A DNA stretch of 64,000 nt from Chryseobacterium herbae (GCF_025154075.1 NZ_JAOAMU010000001.1:271991-335990), one strand, 5' to 3'. Positions 49,166 to 58,449 are shown, counted from the stretch's first letter. A program made the numbers and translations. The notes: generated from the sequence alone by a model not told the origin.

Positions 49166-49782
49166 AGGCTAAAACCTTCAAAACTGACGTCACAATCTGC
49201 GTCATCTGAGAAATCTGCGGGAGATCAAAAACTGAAGCTATAAGCTTTGGCTAAAGCCGGATGAAATTTTGACATCTATTTAAACGGGCTAAAGCCCGTT
49301 CCTATTGAATATAATGAGTTTCCGTTCAATGGAAAACCAAATATTTTTATGAAATTGCGGGGTTTATTTTACCATAAAAGTCACAAAATATTTTACTGCT
49401 AAACAATTTAGAACACTTTAGTTTCAAAAGTGTTATCATCCTGAACACTGTAAGTTCACATAAACAGAAAATCAAAGATTTTCATAAAAACTTAAGCGTA
49501 CTTCTTATCCACAATGTATTTAACTTTAAAATAACTAAAGTGTTTAAAAAAGCGTTTGAGACTTTTGTGGTTTTGTATTTTTTATATCCCGCAGATCTCT
49601 CAGATGACGCAGATTTTTAAGCATTGCGCCTTAAAGCGAAGCTCCGCTTACTATTCTTAAAACCTTAAAATACCTTAATGGTTCAATTTTTATATCTCCA
49701 ATAGATTGAGCATATTTCACAGATTAAAGTAAAACAAAAAAGCGCACCCACCGGGTACGCTCTATATTGTAAAAACTGAATA

Positions 49783-50724
49783 TTAATGTAATTCAGCAAG
49801 ATATTTCTCTGCATCCATCGCAGCCATACATCCGCTTCCTGCAGCAGTGATCGCTTGTCTGTAGATATGATCCTGAACATCTCCAGCCGCAAATACACCC
49901 GGAAGATTGGTTCTTGTAGATCCTTTTTCAGTAAGGATATATCCGTTTTCGTCAAGATCGATCTGTCCAACGAAGATATCGGTATTCGGCTTGTGACCGA
50001 TGGCGATGAAAATCCCGTCTACATCAACTGAAGATTTCTCCTGAGTCTGATTGTTGATGATCATTGCTCTTTCTACCAGGCTGTTTTCACCTTCAATGCC
50101 TACTAATTCATGATTGAATTTCACTTCGATATTTGGTGTATTTTCCACTCTGTGGATCATGGCTTTAGAAGCTCTGAACACGTCTTTTCTTACCAGCATC
50201 GTTACTTTTTTCGTAAGCTTTGCAAGATAAGTCGCTTCTTCTGCCGCTGTATCTCCTGCTCCTACTACTACCACGTCTTTTCCTCTGTAGAAGAATCCGT
50301 CGCACGTAGCACATGCGGAAACACCACCTCCTGCATATTTCTTCTCATCATCAAGGCCAAGATATTTTGCTGTAGCCCCGGTAGAGATAATCACCGTTTT
50401 GGCCAGGATTTCCTTATTTCCTGCGTATAATTTGTGAACACCGCCTTCTTCTTTGGAGAATTCAGCTTTAGTGATCATTTCGTAATGAACTTTAGTCTCG
50501 AATCTTTCCGCCTGCTTCTGCAGATCCATCATCATTTCAGGCCCTGTAATCCCTGCCGGATATCCTGGAAAGTTATCAACCTCCGTAGTTGTGGTTAATT
50601 GTCCGCCCGGCTCCAAACCTGTGTATAATTCTGGTTTCAAGTCTGCTCTTGCCGCATAAATAGCCGCTGTAAAGCCAGAAGGCCCGGATCCAACGATCAC
50701 ACAATCTAAAATGTTTTGTTCCAT
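49783..50724 (-). CDS. trxB: Thioredoxin-disulfide reductase
   Basis: A 313-residue flavoprotein that reduces thioredoxin with NADPH. FAD-binding GSGPSGFTAAIYAARADL near the start, GGQLTTTTEVDNFPG, the redox pair Cys138/Cys141 in SACATCDGFFYRG, the NADPH site GAGDTAAEEATYLAK, and the C-terminal GVFAAGDVQDHIYRQAITAAGSG (in two overlapping halves) are all present. Length is standard. It is monocistronic between two repeat-rich regions. Confidence 0.97.
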   Translation of the reverse strand: MEQNILDCVIVGSGPSGFTAAIYAARADLKPELYTGLEPGGQLTTTTEVDNFPGYPAGITGPEMMMDLQKQAERFETKVHYEMITKAEFSKEEGGVHKLYAGNKEILAKTVIISTGATAKYLGLDDEKKYAGGGVSACATCDGFFYRGKDVVVVGAGDTAAEEATYLAKLTKKVTMLVRKDVFRASKAMIHRVENTPNIEVKFNHELVGIEGENSLVERAMIINNQTQEKSSVDVDGIFIAIGHKPNTDIFVGQIDLDENGYILTEKGSTRTNLPGVFAAGDVQDHIYRQAITAAGSGCMAAMDAEKYLAELH

Positions 50725-50854
50725 AATTTACTTTGTTCAAAAAGATTTTAATTCAGACCGCTAATTTCGTAATTTTTACTGTTTTATTAAAGTATTTTTA
50801 ATGATACTTGTCAATATGAAATATGTAGACTGTCAATTGGGTGGTATGTGTTTG

Positions 50855-51210
50855 AGTGTGGGAGGGTTTCGGAGTTGGAGAGTTTGAGAGTCGGAGAGTT
50901 TGAGGGTTTTAGAGTAAATGAGTTTGGGAAGCGTTGCTAGTTGCGGGTTGCGGGTTCTTAGGGTTAAGATACTTTGGATGCGGGTTTCGGGTTTCGGGAT
51001 ACGAGTTTTTTTGGTTTGAGAGGTTGTTAGTTGTTGCGGGCTCATAGTAATTAAGTTAATGAATTCAGCGTCTGATATCTGATGTCTTGTTTCTTAACTG
51101 ATGTCTTGTATCCTATCTGTTGAGTAAAATCGAAAGACCATCATTTCAACCTTCGGCACAATCCCTAATCCCTAATCCCTAATCCCTACAACCTGCTACC
51201 TGTTACCTAA
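50855..51210. repeat. Low-complexity intergenic tract
   Basis: Runs of related short words: GGAGAGTTTGAGAG-type (50870-50930), TTGCGGGTTGCGGGTTC and GGGTTTCGGGTTTCGGG (50940-51000), CCCTAAT repeated four times (51164-51188), then ACCTGCTACCTGTTACC-type words (51190-51220). No credible gene. Confidence 0.75.
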
Positions 51211-51216
51211 TATCTG

Positions 51217-52116
51217 CTACCTAAAATTCACCATCCACTTCACCAGCTCATTTCCGTCTACGATATTCCAGGAGTGCGGGTGTCTTGTTCCGTTAGCTCG
51301 GATGCCTCGGTCCTTGGTTTGGATCAGTTCAGCCTGTGTATTTCCTGCTTTCAGTAATGTCTGATAGGCTTTTTCCAGTACGTAGGCGTTAAGTTCTTCG
51401 TAGGTTCTGTTTTTGTTTTCAAGCTGCCATTTGAGGTCTGGCTCGCAGTACAATCTTGTTTTAATATTCTTTAAATATTGGATATTGCCTTCATCAGGAG
51501 ATGCAGACATTAAATAGGGTGAAAACATTTTATATTTTTCACGGCTGGTATCCGGTTTTCCTATTTCTTTTTCAAGAAGCTCCGTCAGGTACCTTCCCTC
51601 TTCTACAGCTTCGGGATCTGCATTTTTGGCTACATCTTTTTTGGCGTTATCATAGAGCTTTTCAAGATCGATGGGAGAATCTACTACCATCAGGCCTTTG
51701 GGTTGTAGAGGATCCTGATTTTTAATGAGGAAAGCCGTCATCAGAAGGGCGACATTTCCTCCACCGGAAAAACCTCCGATGTATATATTATCGGGCGAAA
51801 TTTTGTTGCGTTTAAAAATCCTGTGTAAAGTTTTTGCGTACTCCTGCTTTTCGGATTCCGTTAAAAATAATTTCTGATTATAGTCTAAAAGAATCGTGGT
51901 GATGCCTTTCTTGTCGATGCCTTTCAAAAATCCGGCTTCAGTTTTTGTATGTTCTATATTACAGGGAAAACAGGGAAATAAAATAAGAACCGCTTTTTGA
52001 TCCGGGGCAACAGTTAATTCATAATGACTACCCTCTATCGTCTGTCCAAAAATATTCTGCGTTGCAAAAACCATTAAAAACACAGATAAAACAGTAAGGA
52101 AAACACTTTTTCTCAT
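51217..52116 (-). CDS. Exported alpha/beta hydrolase
   Basis: A 299-residue protein with a signal peptide (ATQNIFGQ). It has the alpha/beta hydrolase order: nucleophile elbow IYIGGFSGGGNVALL, an acid around VVDSPIDLEKL or later, and a C-terminal His in TRHPHSWNIVD. The strand VAPDQKAVLILFPCFPC and the oxyanion region fit the fold. Substrate unknown; probably a periplasmic esterase or peptidase-like enzyme. It follows holA on the same strand after 60 bases but probably has its own control. Confidence 0.78.
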   Translation of the reverse strand: MRKSVFLTVLSVFLMVFATQNIFGQTIEGSHYELTVAPDQKAVLILFPCFPCNIEHTKTEAGFLKGIDKKGITTILLDYNQKLFLTESEKQEYAKTLHRIFKRNKISPDNIYIGGFSGGGNVALLMTAFLIKNQDPLQPKGLMVVDSPIDLEKLYDNAKKDVAKNADPEAVEEGRYLTELLEKEIGKPDTSREKYKMFSPYLMSASPDEGNIQYLKNIKTRLYCEPDLKWQLENKNRTYEELNAYVLEKAYQTLLKAGNTQAELIQTKDRGIRANGTRHPHSWNIVDGNELVKWMVNFR

Positions 52117-52178
52117 ATCAGCAAAAAAATAAAACCCTAAAACACTCCCATTCTAAAACGCTCCCACACTCATACTCC

Positions 52179-53216
52179 TTACACTTTCATCTTAATCTTA
52201 TCCACATTGATAATCTTATACACAAGTTCCTTGATCAGTTCAGCCTCACTCATATTCACTGCTCCAAGGCCCTTTCCTTTCATATCAAATTCTCTTAAGA
52301 TAGAAATAACTCTGGTGGCATGCTTTAAAGGATATAACCTCGCACTTTCCGCATAGTCTTTGATGAAATAGGGATTAACGCCCATTTGTGAAGCAATAGC
52401 CTGTGGTGATTGTCCCACCATGGTTTGGTAAATGATCACATTAGAAAAGTAGCTATACAGATTCGCCAGCATCATGACAAAAGGATTATTCTTTGGATTT
52501 TTGCCCATAAAATGAGCGATCCTGAAAGCGGCATCTGCATTTTTAGTCCCTAAAGCTTTCTGAAGTTCAAAGACGTTGTATTCTTTACTGATTCCGATAT
52601 GGTTTTCTACAATCGTACCATCCAGCATTTCGCCTTCTCTAAGGATGATCTTCAGCTTGTTCAGCTCATTCGCAATTCTTGAAAGGTCGTTTCCTAGATA
52701 TTCTGCCAGTAGATTGGAAATATTTGGGGCCGTTTTGATTTTCAGCGTTGCACATTCATCAGCGATCCATTTTGGAAGATTGGAGTCTCTTACTGATTCG
52801 CTTAAGAAAAGTGCTTTGGCTTTATCCAGTGCTTTTGTCGCCTTTTTTCTACTGTCCAGCTTCTTATGTTTATGGGCAAAAACAAGGACCGTTGAAGGAA
52901 CCGGATTGTCCACATAGGTTTCCAGAATGCGGTTTTCATCCTCATTAAATTTCAGATCCTGAGCTTCCTTTACAATAATCACCTGCCTGTCACCCATCAT
53001 CGGGAACTGTCTCGCAAGGGAAAGAATCTCCTGATAGGATGTATCTTTTCCGTACACTACAGTCTGGTTAAACGCTTTTTCATCTTCCTCCAGAAAATCG
53101 TGTTCAAGCACTTTTACGGCAGCATCAATAAAGTAAGGTTCTTCTCCGTGGAAAAAATAAATAGGTAAAACTTCTTTATTTTTAATATTTTTGAGGATTA
53201 AATCTAATTCTTTCAT
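52179..53216 (-). CDS. holA: DNA polymerase III delta subunit
   Basis: A 345-residue clamp-loader subunit. YFFHGEEPYFIDAAVKVL near the start is the degenerate P-loop of HolA, followed by VVYGKDTSYQEILSLARQFP, DRQVIIVKEAQDLK, and the C-terminal LGTKNADAAFRIAHFM and LYPLKHATRVISILREFD regions. Length matches the family. It loads the beta clamp with gamma and delta-prime. Divergent from the HsdR_N-domain gene with only 7 bases between the starts. Confidence 0.93.
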   Translation of the reverse strand: MKELDLILKNIKNKEVLPIYFFHGEEPYFIDAAVKVLEHDFLEEDEKAFNQTVVYGKDTSYQEILSLARQFPMMGDRQVIIVKEAQDLKFNEDENRILETYVDNPVPSTVLVFAHKHKKLDSRKKATKALDKAKALFLSESVRDSNLPKWIADECATLKIKTAPNISNLLAEYLGNDLSRIANELNKLKIILREGEMLDGTIVENHIGISKEYNVFELQKALGTKNADAAFRIAHFMGKNPKNNPFVMMLANLYSYFSNVIIYQTMVGQSPQAIASQMGVNPYFIKDYAESARLYPLKHATRVISILREFDMKGKGLGAVNMSEAELIKELVYKIINVDKIKMKV

Positions 53217-53223
53217 CTTATTA

Positions 53224-53655
53224 ATGGAACTTCCAAAACTGAATTTTCAGGAAACTTTTGATTTTAAATTCAAGAAAGACAAAGATAAGTTTTTTATTTA
53301 TGACTTAGTCCGCAAAACTTACCTTCTGCTCACTCCTGAAGAATGGGTACGCCAGCACTGGATCCACTATTATCTTACGGTAAAAGGCTATTCTCCATCT
53401 GCCCTGATCACTGAAAAAAAGATCCTACTGAACGGCCTTACCAAAAGAATCGACCTTCTGGTAACAGAAAAAACCGAACCCGTAATCCTGATCGAATGCA
53501 AAGCCCCACAGATCAAACTGACAGAGAAAACATTTGAACAGACTGCGAGGTATAATTCCATCATCGGAGCAAAAGAAATTATCCTGACGAATGGGCTGCA
53601 CCACATTAATGCGTATTATGAAAATGAGCAGTATATTTTTTATAAACCTGAGTAA
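53224..53655 (+). CDS. HsdR N-terminal-domain nuclease-like protein
   Basis: A 143-residue protein from ATG 53224; the longer frame would overlap holA. It has the PD-(D/E)XK pattern of the type I restriction HsdR N-terminal domain: RIDLLVTEKTEPVILIECKAP, where Asp and the E-x-K are the likely metal-binding set, with ITEKKILLNGL before it. Stand-alone copies next to holA are common in Flavobacteriia, so a conserved housekeeping or repair role is more likely than restriction. It is not linked to the hsdM pseudogene 20 kb away. Confidence 0.85.
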   Translation: MELPKLNFQETFDFKFKKDKDKFFIYDLVRKTYLLLTPEEWVRQHWIHYYLTVKGYSPSALITEKKILLNGLTKRIDLLVTEKTEPVILIECKAPQIKLTEKTFEQTARYNSIIGAKEIILTNGLHHINAYYENEQYIFYKPE

Positions 53656-53943
53656 ACTGCTGATTTTTTTTTAACCACAAAAGGCACAAAAGTTTTTGAA
53701 CACTTAAGTAATAGAAAAATCTGCCTGATCTCTTTAATTTGCGCGAGGGAAAATTTTAAACCATTAAGGATCATTAAGCTTTTAAGTATATTAAGTTTAG
53801 CTTCGCTTTAAGATGTCCAGCTTATATGAACCCAGTGTTTACCGAATAAGGATCTTTTAAAATTTAAGTATTCTAAAGGGTTTAAATAGCAAAACTTTTG
53901 CGATTTTTGTAGTTCAATAAAATCAAAAAGTTTAAAAACATAT

Positions 53944-54555
53944 ATGGAAATTAAAAATATCATCTTCGATTTTGGTGGCGTTTTAATGGATTGGGATCCG
54001 AGGTATTTTTTCAAAGATTATTTCAATGACAATGAGAAAATGGAATACTTTCTGGAAAACATTGCTCAGTCTGAATGGAATGAGCAACAGGATAAAGGAA
54101 GAAGTCTGGCAGAAGGTACCGATATTCAGGTGAAAAAATTCCCGCAATGGGAAAAGGAACTCAGAGCCTATTACGACAATTGGACGGTGATGCTGAAAAG
54201 TGATATCCCACAAAATGTAGACATCTTAAGACGTTTAAAAAACACCGATTATCAATTGTTCGGGCTGACCAACTGGTCCGAAGAAACTTTCCCCTATGCG
54301 CTGGAAAACTACGATTTTTTTCAAATATTTAATGGGAAAATTGTGGTTTCAGGAACAGAAAAACTGATCAAACCGGATCCGGAAATCTGGCATATACTAT
54401 TGGAAAGATACAATATCCAGGCAGGTGAATCTGTTTTCATTGATGATAATCCAAAGAATATTGAAATGGCTAAGACTTTAGGCTTTACCACCATCAAAAT
54501 CAATCCTGATACGGATCTGGAGCAGGAACTGGCCAACCTTGGAATTAAGCTCTAA
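53944..54555 (+). CDS. HAD-family phosphatase (YihX-like)
   Basis: A 203-residue HAD hydrolase of subfamily IA. Motif I FDFGGVLMDWD with nucleophile Asp9, motif II FGLTNWSEE, the Lys in GTEKLIKPDPEIW, and motif IV VFIDDNPKNIEMAKTLGF. The D-x-G form of motif I is as in YihX-like sugar-phosphate phosphatases. A helical cap lies at about 15-90. Cytoplasmic, acting on small phosphorylated metabolites; the substrate is unknown. Gene stands alone. Confidence 0.92.
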   Translation: MEIKNIIFDFGGVLMDWDPRYFFKDYFNDNEKMEYFLENIAQSEWNEQQDKGRSLAEGTDIQVKKFPQWEKELRAYYDNWTVMLKSDIPQNVDILRRLKNTDYQLFGLTNWSEETFPYALENYDFFQIFNGKIVVSGTEKLIKPDPEIWHILLERYNIQAGESVFIDDNPKNIEMAKTLGFTTIKINPDTDLEQELANLGIKL

Positions 54556-54749
54556 ACGGTTCCTTCTTTTTATAATATACTATTAATCCTCATCGTAAGT
54601 TATTTTTATTAATTTAGATGAGGATTTTATGTCTGCAAATGGAATGAGCCTAACTCATGTTTTAGAGATTGCTTCGTTGCTTCGCTCCTCGCAATGACAA
54701 TAGCGACAGTACAATCAGCTACATTTTATACTTTAATTAAATTACAATT

Positions 54750-55493
54750 ATGATACGAACCCTTTTATTAACCGCATGCATTTTGAGCACAGGAACCGTT
54801 TTCAGCCAGAAACTTAAGACGATTTCTTATCAGGACGGTTCACAGAAACTGAATGGCCTGGTGACTTCCAACGCAGGTAAAAAACTTCCGGGAGTTCTGA
54901 TCCTTCCCGCATGGAAAGGTATTGATGATGAAGCTAAAACTGCTGCCGCCGAACTTGAAAAACAAGGGTATATTGCTTTCATTGCTGATATTTACGGTGA
55001 AGGAAATATTCCGGCAGATAATGCTTCTGCAGGTAAAACGTCAGGATATTATAAACAAAATTACGATGCTTATCAGAAACGTATTTCTTTAGCTTTGGAA
55101 CAATTGAAAAAAAATGGAGCCATTTCTGATAAAATTGCCGTGATTGGATATTGTTTTGGTGGAACAGGTGCTTTAGAATCTGCCAGAGGAAGCCTTCCTG
55201 TTGCCGGTGTTGTGTCTATTCACGGAAGTATCGGAAAAGATCAGACCCGAAAAAACGGACCTATTGCCACGAAAATCTTAGTTGAAAACCCTGCGGATGA
55301 TAAAGGTGTAACTCCTGAGGATTACAATAATTTAATAAAGGAAATGAATGAAGGAAACGCCGACTGGCAGATCATCACATATGCCCATTCCAAGCATACA
55401 TTCACCGATCCGAAGTCACCGGATTACAATGAAGTGATGGCCAAAAGAGCCTGGAATCATACGGTGATGTTTTTGAAGGAAATACTGAAATAA
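54750..55493 (+). CDS. Dienelactone-hydrolase-family protein, exported
   Basis: A 247-residue protein with a signal peptide (STGTVFSQ). Dienelactone hydrolase fold: Cys135 nucleophile in VIGYCFGGTGALE, Asp in VENPADDKGVTPED, and His in YAHSKHTFTD. Cys at the nucleophile elbow is diagnostic for DLH. The export signal argues against a role in aromatic breakdown in the cytoplasm; many Bacteroidota have such secreted versions of unknown substrate. The following intergenic repeat may end transcription. Confidence 0.9.
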   Translation: MIRTLLLTACILSTGTVFSQKLKTISYQDGSQKLNGLVTSNAGKKLPGVLILPAWKGIDDEAKTAAAELEKQGYIAFIADIYGEGNIPADNASAGKTSGYYKQNYDAYQKRISLALEQLKKNGAISDKIAVIGYCFGGTGALESARGSLPVAGVVSIHGSIGKDQTRKNGPIATKILVENPADDKGVTPEDYNNLIKEMNEGNADWQIITYAHSKHTFTDPKSPDYNEVMAKRAWNHTVMFLKEILK

Positions 55494-55502
55494 ATTTCAT
55501 TT

Positions 55503-55640
55503 ATTTCAATGTAACAATGTATCAGTGTAACAATCTAGCAATGTATCAGTTTAACAATGTATCAATGTAACAGTGTAATAATGATTTTACCGGGAAATGT
55601 AATTGGTACATTGTTACACTGCTAGATTGGTACATTTTTA
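55503..55640. repeat. Inverted array of AATGTA/TACATT words
   Basis: AACAATGTATCA-type units repeat about five times at 55503-55580, and ATTGGTACATTGTTACACTG-type complements follow at 55600-55640. The two halves can form a long imperfect hairpin between convergent genes, so it may serve as terminator for both. Confidence 0.65.
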
Positions 55641-55652
55641 ATTGGTATATTT

Positions 55653-56012
55653 TTAATCTTCTCTATTCACCAGTTCCATAGAAAACGCGGGAAGGCAAAT
55701 GGCAATATAATCACATGGTTCTGAGAATGGGTTGCTGTAACGTACTCTTGCTCCTTTCTCGATCAGAATGCTCTCTCCTTTTTCAAGAATAACAATTTCT
55801 CCATCGATTTCAAACTGCTTTTTTCCGGAAATGATAAGGGTAAATTCATCAAATTCCGGAGTCTGATGTGGCTCACTCCAATCCGGTGGTGCCACCATGT
55901 GAGCGATGGACACATTTGAATTTCCTGTAGAATTCCCCCAGTGTTCTTCTATTAATTTTCCATCTGTCGTAGGCACTACAAATGGTGATTTCTGGATTTT
56001 GTATTTTTTCAT
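55653..56012 (-). CDS. Cupin-domain protein
   Basis: A 119-residue single-domain cupin. The conserved motif regions are EPHQTPEFDEFTLIISGKKQ (His and Glu metal ligands) and YSNPFSEPCDYIAICLPAF at the end. Soluble. It overlaps the acetyltransferase stop by ATGA (56009-56012), so the two are translationally coupled. Function could be ligand binding or a small enzyme; not known. Confidence 0.85.
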   Translation of the reverse strand: MKKYKIQKSPFVVPTTDGKLIEEHWGNSTGNSNVSIAHMVAPPDWSEPHQTPEFDEFTLIISGKKQFEIDGEIVILEKGESILIEKGARVRYSNPFSEPCDYIAICLPAFSMELVNRED

Positions 56013-56536
56013 GAGTGATCTTCTTTTTTTATTTCATAGACAAAATTGGTTCTTGTAGGCTCTGCAAAATAGGCCACTTCCTCTTCACCAATCTTCTGTC
56101 CACCAATCCTTTCCAAAGCAGTCTGGGAACGGATGTTCTCTTTGCCGATATGAAAATGTACTTTATCAACAAACTTAAAGATATAATCGAGCATCATTTT
56201 TTTCACTTTAGGATTGATTCCTTTTCCCCAGGATTTTGTTCCATAGAAAGTATATCCAATGAAAATACGGTTCTCAGCTTCATCATAATTATAAAAACGG
56301 GTGCTGCCGAGAACATCACCGGAGGATTTCTCTATGATTTTAAAAGCTCCTTCGCTTTCCATAGCACCTTTAAAAAAGCTCTCAAAAATTTCTCTCTGAT
56401 AGCGGTTTTTATTAGGATGCTGTTCCCAAACCCGTGGATCGGAAGCCACTTCATATACAGACTCAAAATCCCCTTGTTGTAAGGGGATTAATTGATATTC
56501 TTCACTGTCTAAAACAGGTTGTATTGAAAATTTCAT
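56009..56536 (-). CDS. GNAT-family N-acetyltransferase
   Basis: A 175-residue RimJ/RimL-type acetyltransferase: SEEYQLIPLQQGDFESVYEV-like start, FIGYTFYGTKSWGKGINPKV with the acetyl-CoA loop and KENIRSQTALERIGG. Typical length. It is coupled to the downstream cupin gene. The substrate is not evident; members act on proteins or small molecules. Confidence 0.9.
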   Translation of the reverse strand: MKFSIQPVLDSEEYQLIPLQQGDFESVYEVASDPRVWEQHPNKNRYQREIFESFFKGAMESEGAFKIIEKSSGDVLGSTRFYNYDEAENRIFIGYTFYGTKSWGKGINPKVKKMMLDYIFKFVDKVHFHIGKENIRSQTALERIGGQKIGEEEVAYFAEPTRTNFVYEIKKEDHS

Positions 56537-56539
56537 TGT

Positions 56540-57145
56540 CTAGCCTTTAGCTTTTGCTGCGTCTGCTTCAATTTTTTTGATTTCTTTCAGCTTATCTGAA
56601 ATTTTGATTACCGCATCAGGTTTTGCCGGTTTTAAAGCAACCTCAGCCTGAGCCATATCCCACTTAATCACTAAGTTTCCTGAGTTTTCATCTGTAGGAT
56701 TAAGGGTAATTTCAAACCATTCCTGCTTGTCTGCCAGTTTATTCACAGGGACCATAACATCTACGACATCCTGTTTTGGATCATAAGTATAAGCACCCCA
56801 CTGCTGGAAGTCTTTATTTAATATTACTTTCCATTCTTTTTCTGTAGGTACGATGAAAAGACCATATGTTCCAGCTGGAACCATTTTCCCTCCGAAATTC
56901 ACAGACTGTCCGAATGTGATTTTAGTCGATGAGTTCGCTCCTGCTCTCCAAACCTGTCCGTAAGGAACCAGTTCTCCAAAGATCTTACGTCCTTTCACTC
57001 CCGGTCTTCCATAATCAATGCTGATCTTAGACATTGAAAACTGCTGCTCTACCTTCTGACGCGGACTTGCAGCCGGTACAGAATAATCTTGAGCAAAACT
57101 TAAAGCCGAAGCTGATATGCAAAGTGCAAATAGTAACTTTTTCAC
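56540..57145 (-). CDS. DUF2911-domain periplasmic protein
   Basis: A protein of 201 residues from a GTG at 57143-57145, chosen because it opens a proper signal peptide (KKLLFALCISASALSFAQD); the frame runs 90 bases further upstream into a relic of another gene. The mature part has the DUF2911 pattern: SPRQKVEQQFSMSKISIDYG, GRPGVKGRKIFGELVPYGQV, WRAGANSSTKITF, and GGKMVPAGTYGLFIVPTEK. The family is common in Bacteroidota and of unknown function. A Lys/Ala-rich C-terminal helix ends the protein. The GNAT gene follows after only 3 bases. Confidence 0.88.
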   Translation of the reverse strand: MKKLLFALCISASALSFAQDYSVPAASPRQKVEQQFSMSKISIDYGRPGVKGRKIFGELVPYGQVWRAGANSSTKITFGQSVNFGGKMVPAGTYGLFIVPTEKEWKVILNKDFQQWGAYTYDPKQDVVDVMVPVNKLADKQEWFEITLNPTDENSGNLVIKWDMAQAEVALKPAKPDAVIKISDKLKEIKKIEADAAKAKG

Positions 57146-57197
57146 GTGTAAATTTTTGCCTAAATTTACAAAAATCAAAACAAAATAGCCTTCTCTA

Positions 57198-57306
57198 CTA
57201 CCAATAATTTTTGCTTTCTCCAGATCTTCCTGCATAACCCTCCAGTTCTCCGTTTGAACCGATAACCCGGTGAAATAGTATTAGAATGGCAATTTTATTG
57301 ATCCCG
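57198..57306 (-). pseudogene. C-terminal relic of a methylguanine-DNA methyltransferase
   Basis: The minus strand encodes NGINKIAILILFHRVIGSNG then ELEGYAGRSGE and stops at 57198-57200. It matches the C-terminus of the intact Ada protein at 61563-62606 (NGINKIAIIIPCHRVIGSDG). The catalytic PCHR has become LFHR, so the alkyl-accepting Cys is lost, and the rest of the gene is missing. The last codons of the DinB gene overlap its start. Confidence 0.85.
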
Positions 57307-57876
57307 TTTAGCAACTATTTCTCCTATCAAAGAATATTCAAAAACTCTTTCTGCCTGAAGGATATGTCTGTCATTATGATAAATAACAAAACGAAAGGTA
57401 TCTCCCAATTTAATTTTAATCAGTTTTGAAATGCTAACGCTGGTTTTTATTGTATTTAAATCAACACTGACTGCTTTTTCCAGCAAATCTAAAAATTGAC
57501 TTTGCTGTCTGATAAATTTCTCCACTACACTTTTATCCAGTTGACTGTTGATGGGATCCATGCTTTTAAGAGTTTTCATTTTGTTTAATTTATCTTTCGG
57601 AAGCATCGATTTCGCAAAATAATTCCCCAAAAGTCCCGGTTTAAAAGCATTTGCAGGAGATGTTTTTGAAGAAGAAATTCGTTGAGTGATTTCGGGAATA
57701 TAGAAATCTCCATAACGGTTGAGATGTTCAAGACATTCCAGCACGCTCCAGCTGCCATCTGAAATTCTGGAATTTAGTTTTTCATCAGTTTCCTTCAAAA
57801 GGTTTTCTGCATATTTTATATGGGCCTGAGTAAGCGTCTTCAACTCATCCAGTAATTGTGATGTAGACATTTTCAT
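57295..57876 (-). CDS. DinB-family protein
   Basis: A 193-residue four-helix-bundle protein of the DinB/YfiT type. The metal site is visible as His in ECLEHLNRYGDFY and the pair in YHNDRHILQAERVF. The protein is soluble. Members are thiol transferases or metal-dependent enzymes; the role here is unknown. The gene ends inside the relic of a methyltransferase gene, so its last residues (VAKRDQ) may be a recent change. Neighbouring Crp/Fnr-type gene lies upstream. Confidence 0.85.
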   Translation of the reverse strand: MKMSTSQLLDELKTLTQAHIKYAENLLKETDEKLNSRISDGSWSVLECLEHLNRYGDFYIPEITQRISSSKTSPANAFKPGLLGNYFAKSMLPKDKLNKMKTLKSMDPINSQLDKSVVEKFIRQQSQFLDLLEKAVSVDLNTIKTSVSISKLIKIKLGDTFRFVIYHNDRHILQAERVFEYSLIGEIVAKRDQ

Positions 57877-57930
57877 TGATAATTTTTATGCAAATTTCGG
57901 GATCGTTTTCTTCTTAAATCTTGATTGAAC

Positions 57931-58449
57931 TCAAGATTTTTTAAGCCGTGATAAAGTTTCAGGCGACATTCTAAGGTAATTGGCAATATATTTATTCGGA
58001 ACTTCCTGAAACAGTTTCGGACTTCTTTTTAAGACTCTTTCAAAACGTTCTTTGGGTGAATTCGTCAATAGGTCTTTTTCTCTTTCGAGCTGCTGCAGGA
58101 CAAGATCTTCTAAAATTGAGATCCAAAACTTAAGATGTTCTTCATCAGATTGGATAAATGTATAGAAATCCTTCTTTGAAGTAACTCTTACACTTGTTTT
58201 TTTGATCGCCTGAATATAAAAATCAGAAGGTTTCCCGGATAGAAACGAATCCAAAGAGACAACAATATTTCCGGTATATCCGAAACGGATGATCCTTTCT
58301 TCATTTTCATCCATTATAAAAATCCGGACGCTGCCATTTTCTACAAAATAAATATCCGTATCGGTACTCCCTGAGATCTTCAGAAACTCATTCCGTTTGA
58401 ATTCCTTCTTTTCCCAGTGCAGTCCGCTATTAAGCAGTTTTTGAATCAT
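57931..58449 (-). CDS. Crp/Fnr-family regulator with short HTH
   Basis: A 172-residue protein. A cyclic-nucleotide-binding-like beta roll is at about 15-115 (STDTDIYFVENGSVRIFIMD, RFGYTGNIVVSLDSFLSGK). The C-terminal HTH is short, with VPNKYIANYLRMSPETLSRLKK as recognition part, as in many Bacteroidota Crp-like proteins. It is followed by the DinB gene on the same strand, which it may control. Confidence 0.88.
   Translation of the reverse strand: MIQKLLNSGLHWEKKEFKRNEFLKISGSTDTDIYFVENGSVRIFIMDENEERIIRFGYTGNIVVSLDSFLSGKPSDFYIQAIKKTSVRVTSKKDFYTFIQSDEEHLKFWISILEDLVLQQLEREKDLLTNSPKERFERVLKRSPKLFQEVPNKYIANYLRMSPETLSRLKKS

Larger units (their letters stand above)
48633..49782. other. Gene-free, repeat-rich region
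   Basis: More than 1.1 kb without a gene between the XRE gene and trxB. Besides the two palindromic repeats and the tandem patch it contains GCAGAT-type segments (49190-49215, 49590-49612), a GGGCTAAAGCCC hairpin (49286-49302) and TTAAAGCGAAGCTCCGC (49631-49647), all of the dispersed intergenic kind. Confidence 0.6.

Noticed and set aside
50833..51045. 70-codon open frame on the minus strand
   Set aside because: It is a translation of low-complexity repeat words (many TL, NPQ, RIP residues) and has no start context.
53224..53655. Link between the HsdR N-terminal-domain gene and the hsdM pseudogene as one restriction system
   Set aside because: The genes are 20 kb apart, and this small protein lies beside holA as usual in Flavobacteriia, with no motor domain.
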